Positions 10,024 through 18,971 of a stretch of DNA of 41,297 nucleotides are shown piece by piece. This DNA comes from an uncultured Clostridia bacterium. Its GTDB lineage: Bacteria > Bacillota > Clostridia > TANB77 > CAG-508. The DNA is taken from NCBI GenBank assembly GCA_947626865.1, contig CANQTZ010000004.1:1-41297 (forward strand), in the 5' to 3' direction. Under the pieces are notes generated by a model, which did not search any database, was not told where the DNA came from, and saw only the letters and a list, made by a program, of their open reading frames with translations. Position 1 is the stretch's first letter. Every line of letters starts with the position of its first letter. The translations under genes and the position numbers were made by a program.

Positions 10024-10131
10024 TATAAACACTCTCCTTTTGATTATAATATGAAAAATATTGGAAAAGTGTTTCTTTTTTTGTATATTTTTCCTAATCT
10101 CGGAAAAACTATTATTTAGGTGGTGATAATT

Positions 10132-10305
10132 ATGACAAGTAAAGAGCTTTTATATGTAGAGGATGCTTTAGGACATGAAACTTTTATGAGATCATGCTGT
10201 ACTAAAACATCTAATCAATTACAAGATGCAACTCTTAGTAGTTATATGAAAGAGTTAGAAAAAAAACATACTGAACTATTTGACAAATTTTTAAATTTAT
10301 TATAA
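10132..10305 (+). CDS. Spore coat protein, CotF-like (short)
   Basis: MTSKELLYVEDALGHETFMRSCCTKTSNQLQDATLSSYMKELEKKH. Confidence 0.6.
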   Translation: MTSKELLYVEDALGHETFMRSCCTKTSNQLQDATLSSYMKELEKKHTELFDKFLNLL

Positions 10306-10318
10306 AGGAGGTCTTTCT

Positions 10319-10564
10319 ATGGAAGATAAAGATTTGATGGAAAAAGAATTACTAATTATTAAAGGTGTTTGTGATTTATATCTTCATGGGACTATTGAGT
10401 CTACAACTGCTGAAGTGCATTGTGCTTTTAAAGATGCTTTAAATACTTCTCTAGATATTCAAAATAAATTATATAATTTGATGGCTGAAAAGGGTTGGTA
10501 TAAAACAGAAACTGTTGAACAAACAAAGATTGACAATGTAAAACAAAAGTTTTCAAATCAATAA
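10319..10564 (+). CDS. Spore coat protein, CotF-like
   Basis: MEDKDLMEKELLIIKGVCDLYLHGTIESTTAEVHCAFKDALNTSLDIQNKLYNLMAEKGWY; RBS aaggaggtc. Confidence 0.7.
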   Translation: MEDKDLMEKELLIIKGVCDLYLHGTIESTTAEVHCAFKDALNTSLDIQNKLYNLMAEKGWYKTETVEQTKIDNVKQKFSNQ

Positions 10565-10572
10565 AAGCAATT

Positions 10573-10605
10573 CATCCCCTAGTTATAGTAAAGCTAGGGG
10601 GTATG
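10573..10605. terminator. Terminator hairpin between convergent genes
   Basis: CCCCTAG-TTATAGTAAAG-CTAGGGG. Confidence 0.6.
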
Positions 10606-10614
10606 AAAATAAGA

Positions 10615-11628
10615 CTATATATTGCTATCAATTATTTTATCTAATAATTGCATGTAACTTATACCACTTTCTTCGAAAAGTTTTGGATACATACTTATAT
10701 TAGTAAATCCTGGCAAGGTGTTTATTTCATTTATATAAATTTCGTTTGTATCTTTTTCTACAAAGAAATCTACTCTTGACAAACCTTTTCCGTCAATTGC
10801 TTTAAAAGCTTTTATAGCCTGATTTCTAATTTCATTTGCTATTTTTTCTGGAATATCAGCTGGTATTTGCGTTTTGGATTCTGTATTATTATATTTCGCA
10901 TCATAACTGTAAAATTCTTCTGCCGATTTTACTTCTCCTACACAAGAAGCTATCACATCTTGTGTTCCTAATACCGCACATTCCACTTCTTTACCAATAA
11001 TTGCTTCTTCAATTAAAATTTTATTATCAAATTGAGAGGCATTTTGTATGTATTCTTCTAATTCATCTAAATTGCTTGCTTTGTTGACACCTACACTAGA
11101 GCCTGAATTAGATGGCTTTATGAACATTGGAAATTTTAAATTTGTTGCAATTTTTTTTGCTACTTGTTTTAAAGTAAATATTTCTTCATCCCAATTTTTA
11201 TGAATATACACATAATCTTTGTTGTTTTTTCTTATATAATTATAGTTTGCTTGCTTAAGACCTGCTTTTTCAAATACAATTTTAGTGTAGACTTTATCCA
11301 TCCCAATAGCAGATGCTAAAACTCCACATCCTATATATGGCTTTTTTAACAATTCAAATAATCCTTGTATTGTGCCATCTTCACCATATAATCCATGTAA
11401 AACAGGAAATACTATATCTAAATTTTGCAAATACTGCATTACATTTTCTATTTTTTCTTGTGGTTTTTCTTTATATTCATACCAGCTACCATCTTTTGCA
11501 ATATATATTGGATATATTTCATATTTGTTTCTATTTAAATTTGCAAGCACCGATTTAGCTGATAAAACGGAAACTTCATTTTCTGTTGACATGCCACCAA
11601 AGATAACTCCTAATTTTATTTTTTTCAA
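10615..11628 (-). CDS. ddl: D-alanine--D-alanine ligase
   Basis: LGVIFGGMSTENEVSVLSAKSVL; VFPVLHGLYGEDGTIQG; KPSNSGSSVGVNKA; EINTLPGFTNISMYPKL. TTG start at 11628 best fits the RBS. Confidence 0.92.
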   Translation of the reverse strand: MKKIKLGVIFGGMSTENEVSVLSAKSVLANLNRNKYEIYPIYIAKDGSWYEYKEKPQEKIENVMQYLQNLDIVFPVLHGLYGEDGTIQGLFELLKKPYIGCGVLASAIGMDKVYTKIVFEKAGLKQANYNYIRKNNKDYVYIHKNWDEEIFTLKQVAKKIATNLKFPMFIKPSNSGSSVGVNKASNLDELEEYIQNASQFDNKILIEEAIIGKEVECAVLGTQDVIASCVGEVKSAEEFYSYDAKYNNTESKTQIPADIPEKIANEIRNQAIKAFKAIDGKGLSRVDFFVEKDTNEIYINEINTLPGFTNISMYPKLFEESGISYMQLLDKIIDSNI

Positions 11629-11630
11629 AA

Positions 11631-13019
11631 TTACCACTCCTTTTCTATGGTTTCAACTAAGTCAAAAAATTTCATTCCATTTGAAGCTTTAAATAAGACT
11701 ACATCCCCTGTTTGCAATATTTGTTTTAATTTATTTAATATATCCTCTTTATTTTCTATATACAAAATGTTTTTTTCCGACATTCCTATTTTTTTTGCGC
11801 CTTCTGCAATATATTTTGCATTATAACCATTTACAATTAAAAAATCTATTTTGTTTTGATAAACAGCTTCTCCCACTTTTTTATGTAATTTTTCTGCATA
11901 ATTGCCTAATTCTAGCATATCCCCCAACACCGCAATTTTTCTTTGTGCTTTGCATTTTGATAAATAATTAAGGCTTGCTTGCATAGATTCTAAACTCGCA
12001 TTATAGGCATCATTTATAATTTTTATCCCATTTTTTGTTTCCTTAATTTCCATTCTTTTTGCAGTCAATTGAAAATTTTCTATGCCTTTGACAATTTCTT
12101 CATTTTTCATTTTTAGTGCTTTGCCCACACTAAAAGCACACAACGCATTTAATATAAAGTGCTTTCCACCTACTGGAACTTTTACTTTGATATTTTCTTC
12201 TTGTATATAAAATTCACTTGAATTTTCTTTTAAAATAATCTGACTTGCATTAATATCACTTGTAGACTCAATTCCAAAAGTTTTAATATTAATTTGTGTA
12301 TTATTTTTTTGTTGCCACTTACGCAATAAATCATCATCTTCATTTATAATAACAACCGGATTATCTGCACCATCTAATATCTCTAGCTTTGCTTTTAAAA
12401 TATTTTCCCTACTTCCTAAATTCCCAATATGTGATGTTCCTATATTAGTAATCACACAAATATTAGGCTTTGCAATTTTACTAAGCAAACTAATTTCTCC
12501 TAAATGATTCATTCCCATTTCCAAAACCATAGCCTCTTCATCTTGCAACCTCAATATAGTAAAAGGTAACCCGATATTGTTGTTATTATTGCCAATTGTT
12601 TTCAAAGTTTTATATTTTTGAGACACCACATTTGCTATAATATCCTTTGTACTAGTTTTGCCTACACTTCCTGTAACAGCAATAACTGGTATATCATATA
12701 AACTTCTTTTAAAACTCGCTACTTTATATAACGCTTCCTCAGTATCCTCTACTTGAATAATCGCTTTCCCATTCCATCTACCTCTCACCTGTTCCGAATA
12801 ATCAATACTCGAAACAATCACACCATCTGCACCTTGCTCAAAAGCTTTCTCCCAAAACAAATTACCATCAAAATTTCCACCTTTAATCGCTATATAAATA
12901 TCATGTTCTTGCAAACTTCTAGTATCCTTCGAAAAACTTCGACAAATCATTTCCGGATTTCCTTGCAAAAGCCTTCCATTTGTTACTTCTAAAATATTTT
13001 GTACAGTTAAATCTTTCAT
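11631..13019 (-). CDS. murF: UDP-N-acetylmuramoyl-tripeptide--D-alanyl-D-alanine ligase
   Basis: VIAVTGSVGKTSTKDIIANVVSQ; EMGMNHLGEISLLSKIAKPNICVITNIGTSHIGNLGS; INDAYNASLESMQASL. Confidence 0.93.
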   Translation of the reverse strand: MKDLTVQNILEVTNGRLLQGNPEMICRSFSKDTRSLQEHDIYIAIKGGNFDGNLFWEKAFEQGADGVIVSSIDYSEQVRGRWNGKAIIQVEDTEEALYKVASFKRSLYDIPVIAVTGSVGKTSTKDIIANVVSQKYKTLKTIGNNNNNIGLPFTILRLQDEEAMVLEMGMNHLGEISLLSKIAKPNICVITNIGTSHIGNLGSRENILKAKLEILDGADNPVVIINEDDDLLRKWQQKNNTQINIKTFGIESTSDINASQIILKENSSEFYIQEENIKVKVPVGGKHFILNALCAFSVGKALKMKNEEIVKGIENFQLTAKRMEIKETKNGIKIINDAYNASLESMQASLNYLSKCKAQRKIAVLGDMLELGNYAEKLHKKVGEAVYQNKIDFLIVNGYNAKYIAEGAKKIGMSEKNILYIENKEDILNKLKQILQTGDVVLFKASNGMKFFDLVETIEKEW

Positions 13020-13096
13020 TGCTTCACCTCTTAAAGCTATTTTTTCTAATTATATGCTTATTTCTTGTAATTTGCAACTATTATTTTATTATTCGA

Positions 13097-13235
13097 GATG
13101 TGCCGTTTGGGACAGGCACAAATGGTACATCGATGTATCATTTGGGACAGGCACCAACGGTACATCGATGTATCATCTGGGACAGGCACTAACAATACAT
13201 CGATGTGCTTTTTGGGACAGGTATAAATGGTGCGG
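13097..13235. repeat. Cluster A of ~35-bp modular repeats (GGGACAGGCACnAAnGGTACATCGATGTATCATyT)
   Basis: Four GGGACAGG units spaced 35 bp with palindromic TACATCGATGTA between them. Confidence 0.9.
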
Positions 13236-13240
13236 TACAC

Positions 13241-14293
13241 TTATGTCACTAATTCTTGCATTAAATCATGTACTGAAATAATTTCTTTGGCTTTTCCCAC
13301 ATTGCTTCCACAAAATACTAATGCTTTCTCCATATTTCCTTTTACTGCATTTATCAATGCTTTTGTAATGCAATATGGTGTGTCTGCTACATTACAAGTT
13401 TTGATACATCCATAACATTTTTCAACTTTCCCTTTAACACTTTCAGTTTGTTTAATAAAGTTATTATAAATTGCTCTGCCAGGCATTCCTACCGGACTAT
13501 TAATAATTTTTATATCTTCTTCTTTTGCTTGTAAATAAGCATTTTTAAATTCTTCTGAAGCATCACATTCATAGGTTGTAACAAATCTTGTAGCCATTTG
13601 CACACCAGTTGCTCCTAAAGATAAATATTTTTGAATGTCTTGTTTATTCCAAATTCCTCCAGCTGCTATAACAGGAATTTCCTTATTGTTTTCCTTTTCT
13701 ACTTCTTTAATATATTCAACTACTTCTTTTGTTATATCTTCTAATTGTGGCTTTTTATCCGCTTCCAATTCTTCTCGTTTGAACCCTAAATGTCCTCCTG
13801 CCTCTGGTCCTTCAATAACTATCATATCAGGTACATATTGATATTTCTTTATCCAATGTTTTACAATTAGTTTACAACATCTAAGTGAAGATACAATAGG
13901 TGCTATCTTAGTATTAGAGCCTTTTACATATTCTGGTAATTCCTTAGGAATTCCTGCACCTGAAATGATTAAATCTATCTTATTTTTTACACATTCTTTT
14001 ACTATCTCTTTATAATTATTTAATGCCACCATAACATTAACGCCCAAAATCTTGTCTTTTCCAGCAATTTCTCGCGCTTTTTTTATTTCCTTACCAATTG
14101 CTCTCAAATTAGCTTTTATTGGATTTGTGTTAAAATCTTCTTCCTGATAACCAATATCTGCTGTAGAAATAACACCAATTCCACCTTCTCTGCTCACAGT
14201 TCCTGCTAACTTATGTAGGGAAACTCCTACTCCCATACCTCCTTGAATAATAGGATATTTTGAACTTTTATCTCCTACTTTTATACCTTTCAT
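13241..14293 (-). CDS. Nitronate monooxygenase / FabK-like flavoprotein
   Basis: PIIQGGMGVGVSLHKLAGTVSREGGIGVIS; EGPEAGGHLGF; IPVIAAGGIWNKQDIQKYLSLGATGVQMATRFVTTYE. Confidence 0.9.
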   Translation of the reverse strand: MKGIKVGDKSSKYPIIQGGMGVGVSLHKLAGTVSREGGIGVISTADIGYQEEDFNTNPIKANLRAIGKEIKKAREIAGKDKILGVNVMVALNNYKEIVKECVKNKIDLIISGAGIPKELPEYVKGSNTKIAPIVSSLRCCKLIVKHWIKKYQYVPDMIVIEGPEAGGHLGFKREELEADKKPQLEDITKEVVEYIKEVEKENNKEIPVIAAGGIWNKQDIQKYLSLGATGVQMATRFVTTYECDASEEFKNAYLQAKEEDIKIINSPVGMPGRAIYNNFIKQTESVKGKVEKCYGCIKTCNVADTPYCITKALINAVKGNMEKALVFCGSNVGKAKEIISVHDLMQELVT

Positions 14294-14416
14294 ATCTCTC
14301 CTCCTTATCTAGTTTGCAATACTAGGTTATCACTTTATAATTACTTTGTCAATAAGTATATTATGCTATCTTTAATTTCGTAACAAGCCGAGACAAATAA
14401 CAATATCAATATAACC

Positions 14417-14527
14417 TGTCCCAAAAAGCACATCAATGTATCGTTAGTGCCTGTCCCAAATGATACATCGATGTACCATTTGTGCCTGTCCCAGATGGCA
14501 CATTGATGTACCAAAAGGGACAGGTTT
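14417..14527. repeat. Cluster B of the ~35-bp modular repeats, inverted relative to cluster A
   Basis: CCTGTCCCAAAAAGCACATCAATGTATCGTTAGTGCCTGTCCCAAATGATACATCGATGTACCATTTGTGCCTGTCCC; its reverse complement matches cluster A. Confidence 0.9.
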
Positions 14528-14666
14528 GTCTCTTAGCTACATTAAATAAATTGTAACTTAGATTTTCCTGCCCCTCTTGTGAAAATAGCTATTCATTATA
14601 ACAATATTGCAATATAAATATAGCAGTATAACGATATAACGATATAGCGATATGGCAATATCGTAA

Positions 14667-14846
14667 TTATTTATTTTCTACGCTTCTATTTGCTATTTCT
14701 ATTGCTTTTGTTACGATGTTTCCACATTGTTTTGATGAAACGTTTGCCCAGCTTCCGCCGTCGTTTTTTACTTGGTCATATACGCCTAATTCTTTTGCTA
14801 TTTCCTCTCTCAAGTTTTCAGATATTAATTTACTATTTCTAGACAT
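14667..14846 (-). CDS. Small acid-soluble spore protein, alpha/beta-type (not in ORF track, 59 aa)
   Basis: MSRNSKLISENLREEIAKELGVYDQVKNDGGSWANVSSKQCGNIVTKAIEIANRSVENK; RBS taaggaggatgtt; SASP-like ...ELG...GG..(S/T)..CGN(I/M)V.KAIE(I/M)A. Confidence 0.75.
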   Translation of the reverse strand: MSRNSKLISENLREEIAKELGVYDQVKNDGGSWANVSSKQCGNIVTKAIEIANRSVENK

Positions 14847-14883
14847 AACATCCTCCTTACATAAATCATCAAGATTTTTTTTT

Positions 14884-14946
14884 CATGATATTATTTCTTA
14901 ATGATATTATTTTTTCCATGATATTATTTTTTCATGATATTTATTT
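14884..14946. repeat. Short tandem repeat CATGATATTATTTTTT upstream of the SASP gene
   Basis: Four degenerate copies of (c)atgatattatttt. Confidence 0.7.
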
Positions 14947-15088
14947 ATCATAAAACTTCATTTGAAGCTTTATAATTATAGTATAAACAATTTTTTTTAA
15001 TTTATTTTGACATTTTTTATATTTTTAGTACTTTTTTTGTCAAAATATGATATAATAAAATGAGAGATTTGCAAAAGGAGATTCGAAT

Positions 15089-16663
15089 ATGAACAATGCT
15101 AATAATTTATTAGACAAACATGAACAGGAAAGTTCTACAACACCAATTAAAACAAAAGATGCTATAAATGATGAGGCTATAGTTAATAATGATTTTACTG
15201 TTGTTAAAAGTATAGGAAAAAAAAGTAAATCTATTTTTGCTTTAATAATAATTTTTATTATATGTATGTTATTGGTTGCATTTTTTGCTTTTACGCTTTA
15301 TAACGTGTTTAACACTAATATTGTTTCTGGTGTTTCTATAAAAGGTATTGATGTTTCTGGTTTAAGTGAATCAGATGCTAAGTATAAAATTGATAATTAC
15401 ATAACTTCTAAGCTTCCAGAAGAAATTACATTAAAACATGGTGATTTTGAAACTAAAATTTCTTTATCACAAATAGAAGCTACTTTTGATACAAAAAAAG
15501 CTAGTCGTTCTGCTGCAAATGTTGGAAAGCAAGGAAATATTTTCGAAAATAATCTTTATGTTTTATCTACTATGTTTGGTAATGTTAATATTGAACCTAA
15601 AGTAACTTTAAATACTGAGCAATTGACTAAAAATTTACAAGATATTTCTACTCAATTGCCAGATACTGTTATTCAAAGTAGTTATTATATAGAAGATAAT
15701 CAACTAATTATTACTTCAGGTCAAGAAGGTAATGTAGTAGATATAGATAAAACAATAGAGGCTATTGAAAATTCTATTTATACGCTTTCTTGTGTGGACA
15801 CTCCTATAGAAATTGTTGTTAAAACAGAACAACCTGATGAAATTGATGTTGAAAAAATCCATAATGAAGTTTATAAAGATCCTGTTGATGCTTATTACAC
15901 AAGAGACCCATTTTGCGTTTATCCTTCTGAAAATGGTGTAGATTTCAACATTTCATTAGAAGATGCCCAAAATATTGTGTCTTCGGAGAAAAAAGCAGAA
16001 TATGCAATACCTTTAAAAATTATATATCCTAATATAACTACTAATATGATTGGAACTGAAGCCTTTCCTGATTTGCTTTCTACCTTTTCTACGAAGTATG
16101 CTGCAAGTAACTACAATAGGACTACTAATTTAGTTTTAGCTGCAAATAAAATCAATGGTACTGTTCTTATGCCTGGCGAAACTTTTTCTTACAATAAAGT
16201 AGTTGGTGCTAGAACTATTGCTGCTGGTTACAAAGAAGCTCCTATTTATGTTCAAGGAGAAGTAGTAGATGGACTTGGTGGTGGTATTTGTCAAATTACT
16301 TCTACCTTATATAATGCAGTTGTTTATGCCAACCTAGAAATTACTCAAAGAACTAATCATCAATTTGTACCATCTTATGTGACAGCTAGTAGAGATGCTA
16401 CAGTAGTGTATGGATCGATTGATTTTCAATTTAAGAATAACAGAAATTATCCTATTAAACTTGTATGCTCTGTATCAGGCGGAATTGCAACATTCCAAAT
16501 TTTTGGTCTTCGACAAGATGACGATTGCCAAGTTGAAATATCTTCTTATGAAACTGGTAGAACATCTAATGCAATCTACTCCGAAGCCTATAAAATCTTA
16601 AAAAGAGATGGAAATGTAGTTTCAACAGAATTACTTTCCAAAGATACATATAAAAGACATTAA
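15089..16663 (+). CDS. VanW-domain, membrane-anchored protein (YoaR-like)
   Basis: TM after short N-terminus; NGTVLMPGETFSYNKVVGARTIAAGYKEAPIYVQGEVVDGLGGGICQITSTLYNAVVYANLEITQRTNHQ. Confidence 0.9.
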   Translation: MNNANNLLDKHEQESSTTPIKTKDAINDEAIVNNDFTVVKSIGKKSKSIFALIIIFIICMLLVAFFAFTLYNVFNTNIVSGVSIKGIDVSGLSESDAKYKIDNYITSKLPEEITLKHGDFETKISLSQIEATFDTKKASRSAANVGKQGNIFENNLYVLSTMFGNVNIEPKVTLNTEQLTKNLQDISTQLPDTVIQSSYYIEDNQLIITSGQEGNVVDIDKTIEAIENSIYTLSCVDTPIEIVVKTEQPDEIDVEKIHNEVYKDPVDAYYTRDPFCVYPSENGVDFNISLEDAQNIVSSEKKAEYAIPLKIIYPNITTNMIGTEAFPDLLSTFSTKYAASNYNRTTNLVLAANKINGTVLMPGETFSYNKVVGARTIAAGYKEAPIYVQGEVVDGLGGGICQITSTLYNAVVYANLEITQRTNHQFVPSYVTASRDATVVYGSIDFQFKNNRNYPIKLVCSVSGGIATFQIFGLRQDDDCQVEISSYETGRTSNAIYSEAYKILKRDGNVVSTELLSKDTYKRH

Positions 16664-18003
16664 TTTGTCAATGTTCCATTAGGTGTATTAGTAATTACTA
16701 ATACATCTTCTTCTCTTCCATTTTCACAATTAATATAAACTAAAAATTCATTATCCTCTACTTTCCCTTTAAACTCATAACACAAAATTTCAGTCTGCCA
16801 TTTCGTCGGAATAATTGCTAGAGATTCGCTTTGGATATCTAAATCTTTATTCAAATTCTTTTTAGCTTCCTCTTTCGTAATCTTTACATTCGCTAATTCC
16901 CTTTGGGTATGATTATTCAAATAACCTGTTGTTTCAATTCCAAGTACCTCTCCATTATCTAAAGCAACTTTCACCTTTATTAAATCCGGATACATAATCA
17001 CATCATCTTGCATTGCAGCATAATTAATAGTCACAACCCCTTCTTGCTTCAAATAATAAGTTTCCTTCATATTTTCAAAACCCTTACTAGCCAAATATTC
17101 TTTTCCTTTTTGATTAGCCTCGTCTTGTGAAATCATTTCTGATGTAACATCTCGATTAGAATTCATATAAACAATATGTCCACCTTTTTTCGAAATTGAA
17201 ATATTTATATTTTCATCCTCATTGCCAGTTATCGAAAAATCATAAGACGGTACAGTTGCATTTTCTGAAAACCCTAAATTAGAAATTTCTTTTATATTAT
17301 CTTTACCAATAAAATCCTGCGCTATTTGTTTTGCTTGCTCTTCCTCAATATCTTCACCTGTTAATCCCTTTTTTTCATTATTTGTTAAATGCTCCGAAAA
17401 AGCCCCATCATAAATTAGTCCAGAATATTCATGAAAATTCTCTTCTAAATTACTAAAACTCTCTTTTGAAATATTATCTACCTGTTGAGCAAATGCTACA
17501 CTTCCTTTATTTGTAAGCTCTTCCCACGAAAACCTACCACTATTTAAATCTTCTGACAATTGATTTAAAGTATTTTCTAAATCAACACTATATGAATGTA
17601 AATCTTTTAAATTTTTAAAATCATCATCTGATAAACTTTCATTATAAATATTTTTTCTTGATAAAGAATAACTATAATCACTTACTTGATTTAAAAATTT
17701 TTCAGTATTTTCTAATTCTTGGCTTTCAATTGGAAGTCTTGAAAGATACGTTTGTGCTAAATTAGCTTCCCTCCACAAATTTGTTAAAGTTTCTGCGCCG
17801 TGCTCTGGTGTTGACGAAATTAATGATTTGGCTAAATATGTTTCAACATTTTGCACATAATTTACTAATTCATAAAATGCCATGTTATAATTGTTTTCAG
17901 ATGCTTGCTTATATTCTTGTTTCTTCTGATATAACAAAATTCCTAATATTATAGCAACTACTAATAAAACACATATAATACCTATCATATATTTCTTTTT
18001 CAT
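16660..18003 (-). CDS. ypeB: Germination protein YpeB
   Basis: N-terminal TM; TLTNLWREANLAQTYLSRLPIES; C-terminal YPEB/PepSY-like repeats; adjacent to sleB. Confidence 0.88.
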   Translation of the reverse strand: MKKKYMIGIICVLLVVAIILGILLYQKKQEYKQASENNYNMAFYELVNYVQNVETYLAKSLISSTPEHGAETLTNLWREANLAQTYLSRLPIESQELENTEKFLNQVSDYSYSLSRKNIYNESLSDDDFKNLKDLHSYSVDLENTLNQLSEDLNSGRFSWEELTNKGSVAFAQQVDNISKESFSNLEENFHEYSGLIYDGAFSEHLTNNEKKGLTGEDIEEEQAKQIAQDFIGKDNIKEISNLGFSENATVPSYDFSITGNEDENINISISKKGGHIVYMNSNRDVTSEMISQDEANQKGKEYLASKGFENMKETYYLKQEGVVTINYAAMQDDVIMYPDLIKVKVALDNGEVLGIETTGYLNNHTQRELANVKITKEEAKKNLNKDLDIQSESLAIIPTKWQTEILCYEFKGKVEDNEFLVYINCENGREEDVLVITNTPNGTLTN

Positions 18004-18021
18004 ATAATTTTATCTCCTCTC

Positions 18022-18489
18022 TTATTTACAAAAACGATGTTTTCCTATTGTTTTTACCAATGGTCTTGACCAAATCCACTTACTTGTAGCAGTTGATGGA
18101 TTAAAATAATAAATGCAACCACCTGTTGGATCCCAGCCATTTTTAGCATCTTGTGCGGCTTTATATACAGTTGAACCTTCTTCAATTGGCTTGTTAATTT
18201 GACCATCAGCAACAGCTGTAAATGCTCCTGATTGGTAAATTACGCCAGCAATTGAATTTGGAAATTGTGAACTTTTTACTCTGTTTAAAATAACCGCTCC
18301 CACTGCTACTTGTCCTTCATACGGTTCGCCTCTTGCCTCACCATTGATTGCTCTTGCCATTAATTGAATATCAGAAATACCAGATGTAGCAGCTTGACTT
18401 ACTTGAATTTCTCCAATGCTACTTAATAAAAAAGATATTGCTATTAATAATATAATAATAAGTCCAATTGGCTTTATTATGCTTTTCAA
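18022..18489 (-). CDS. sleB: Spore cortex-lytic enzyme SleB (cell wall hydrolase)
   Basis: LMARAINGEARGEPYEGQVAVGAVILNRVKSSQFPNSIAGVIYQSGAFTAVADGQI...CIYYFNP..ATSKWIWSRP; likely TTG start at 18489 after aaagggtg. Confidence 0.88.
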   Translation of the reverse strand: MKSIIKPIGLIIILLIAISFLLSSIGEIQVSQAATSGISDIQLMARAINGEARGEPYEGQVAVGAVILNRVKSSQFPNSIAGVIYQSGAFTAVADGQINKPIEEGSTVYKAAQDAKNGWDPTGGCIYYFNPSTATSKWIWSRPLVKTIGKHRFCK

Positions 18490-18539
18490 AAAAATCACCC
18501 TTTTCTTCAATTTACGTTTCGGTTCACCTAAAGTTACTA

Positions 18540-18856
18540 TTACAGCCAAATTTATATTGTCAAAATATTAATATATTATTTATTTGTAACTCCCAACTAC
18601 ATAACAGACTTTAATACAAAGTGGGTTAATAATTGTATTTTTTAATAACTGCGTAAGCGACCAAACGAGCTTTGCGAGTGCGATTGGAGCAACTTACATA
18701 CTAGTATTTTTTTATTATGGAAGTTGCGACACACAAAGTTATGAAAAAATACAATTATTTTACCCACTTTATAAACAGTCTGTAATTTGTTGGTCCCCCC
18801 GAATTGTTACAAATAAATAATATATTAATATTTTGACACATAAAATTCATTGGCTG
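18540..18856. mobile_element. Complete ~315-bp foldback/MITE-like element (copy 2), long imperfect terminal inverted repeats
   Basis: Left arm TTACAGCCAAATTTATATTGTCAAAATATTAATATATTATTTATTTGTAAC...AAAGTGGGTTAATAATTGTATTTTTTAATAAC; right arm GTTATGAAAAAATACAATTATTTTACCCACTTT...GTTACAAATAAATAATATATTAATATTTTGACACATAAAATTCATTGGCTGTGAA. Confidence 0.8.
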
Positions 18857-18971
18857 TGAATTGTAACCATTCTACATTTATTTTGCATTTTTATTTAAAA
18901 AATATTCCATTTTTTGAAATTTTATTTTTTTTATGATACAATGAACAAAAATTACAAGGAGAACAAAAAAT

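Noticed and set aside
13058-13281. Overlapping ORFs (60-75 aa) through repeat cluster A
   Set aside because: They are translations of the 35-bp repeats in several frames on both strands; no RBS and no conserved sequence.
13097-14527. CRISPR array
   Set aside because: Repeats are 35-bp modular palindromes with no unique spacers of uniform length and no cas genes.
16657-16666. Convergent overlap of VanW-domain gene and ypeB stop codons (TTAA)
   Set aside because: Real but common compact arrangement; not worth a finding.
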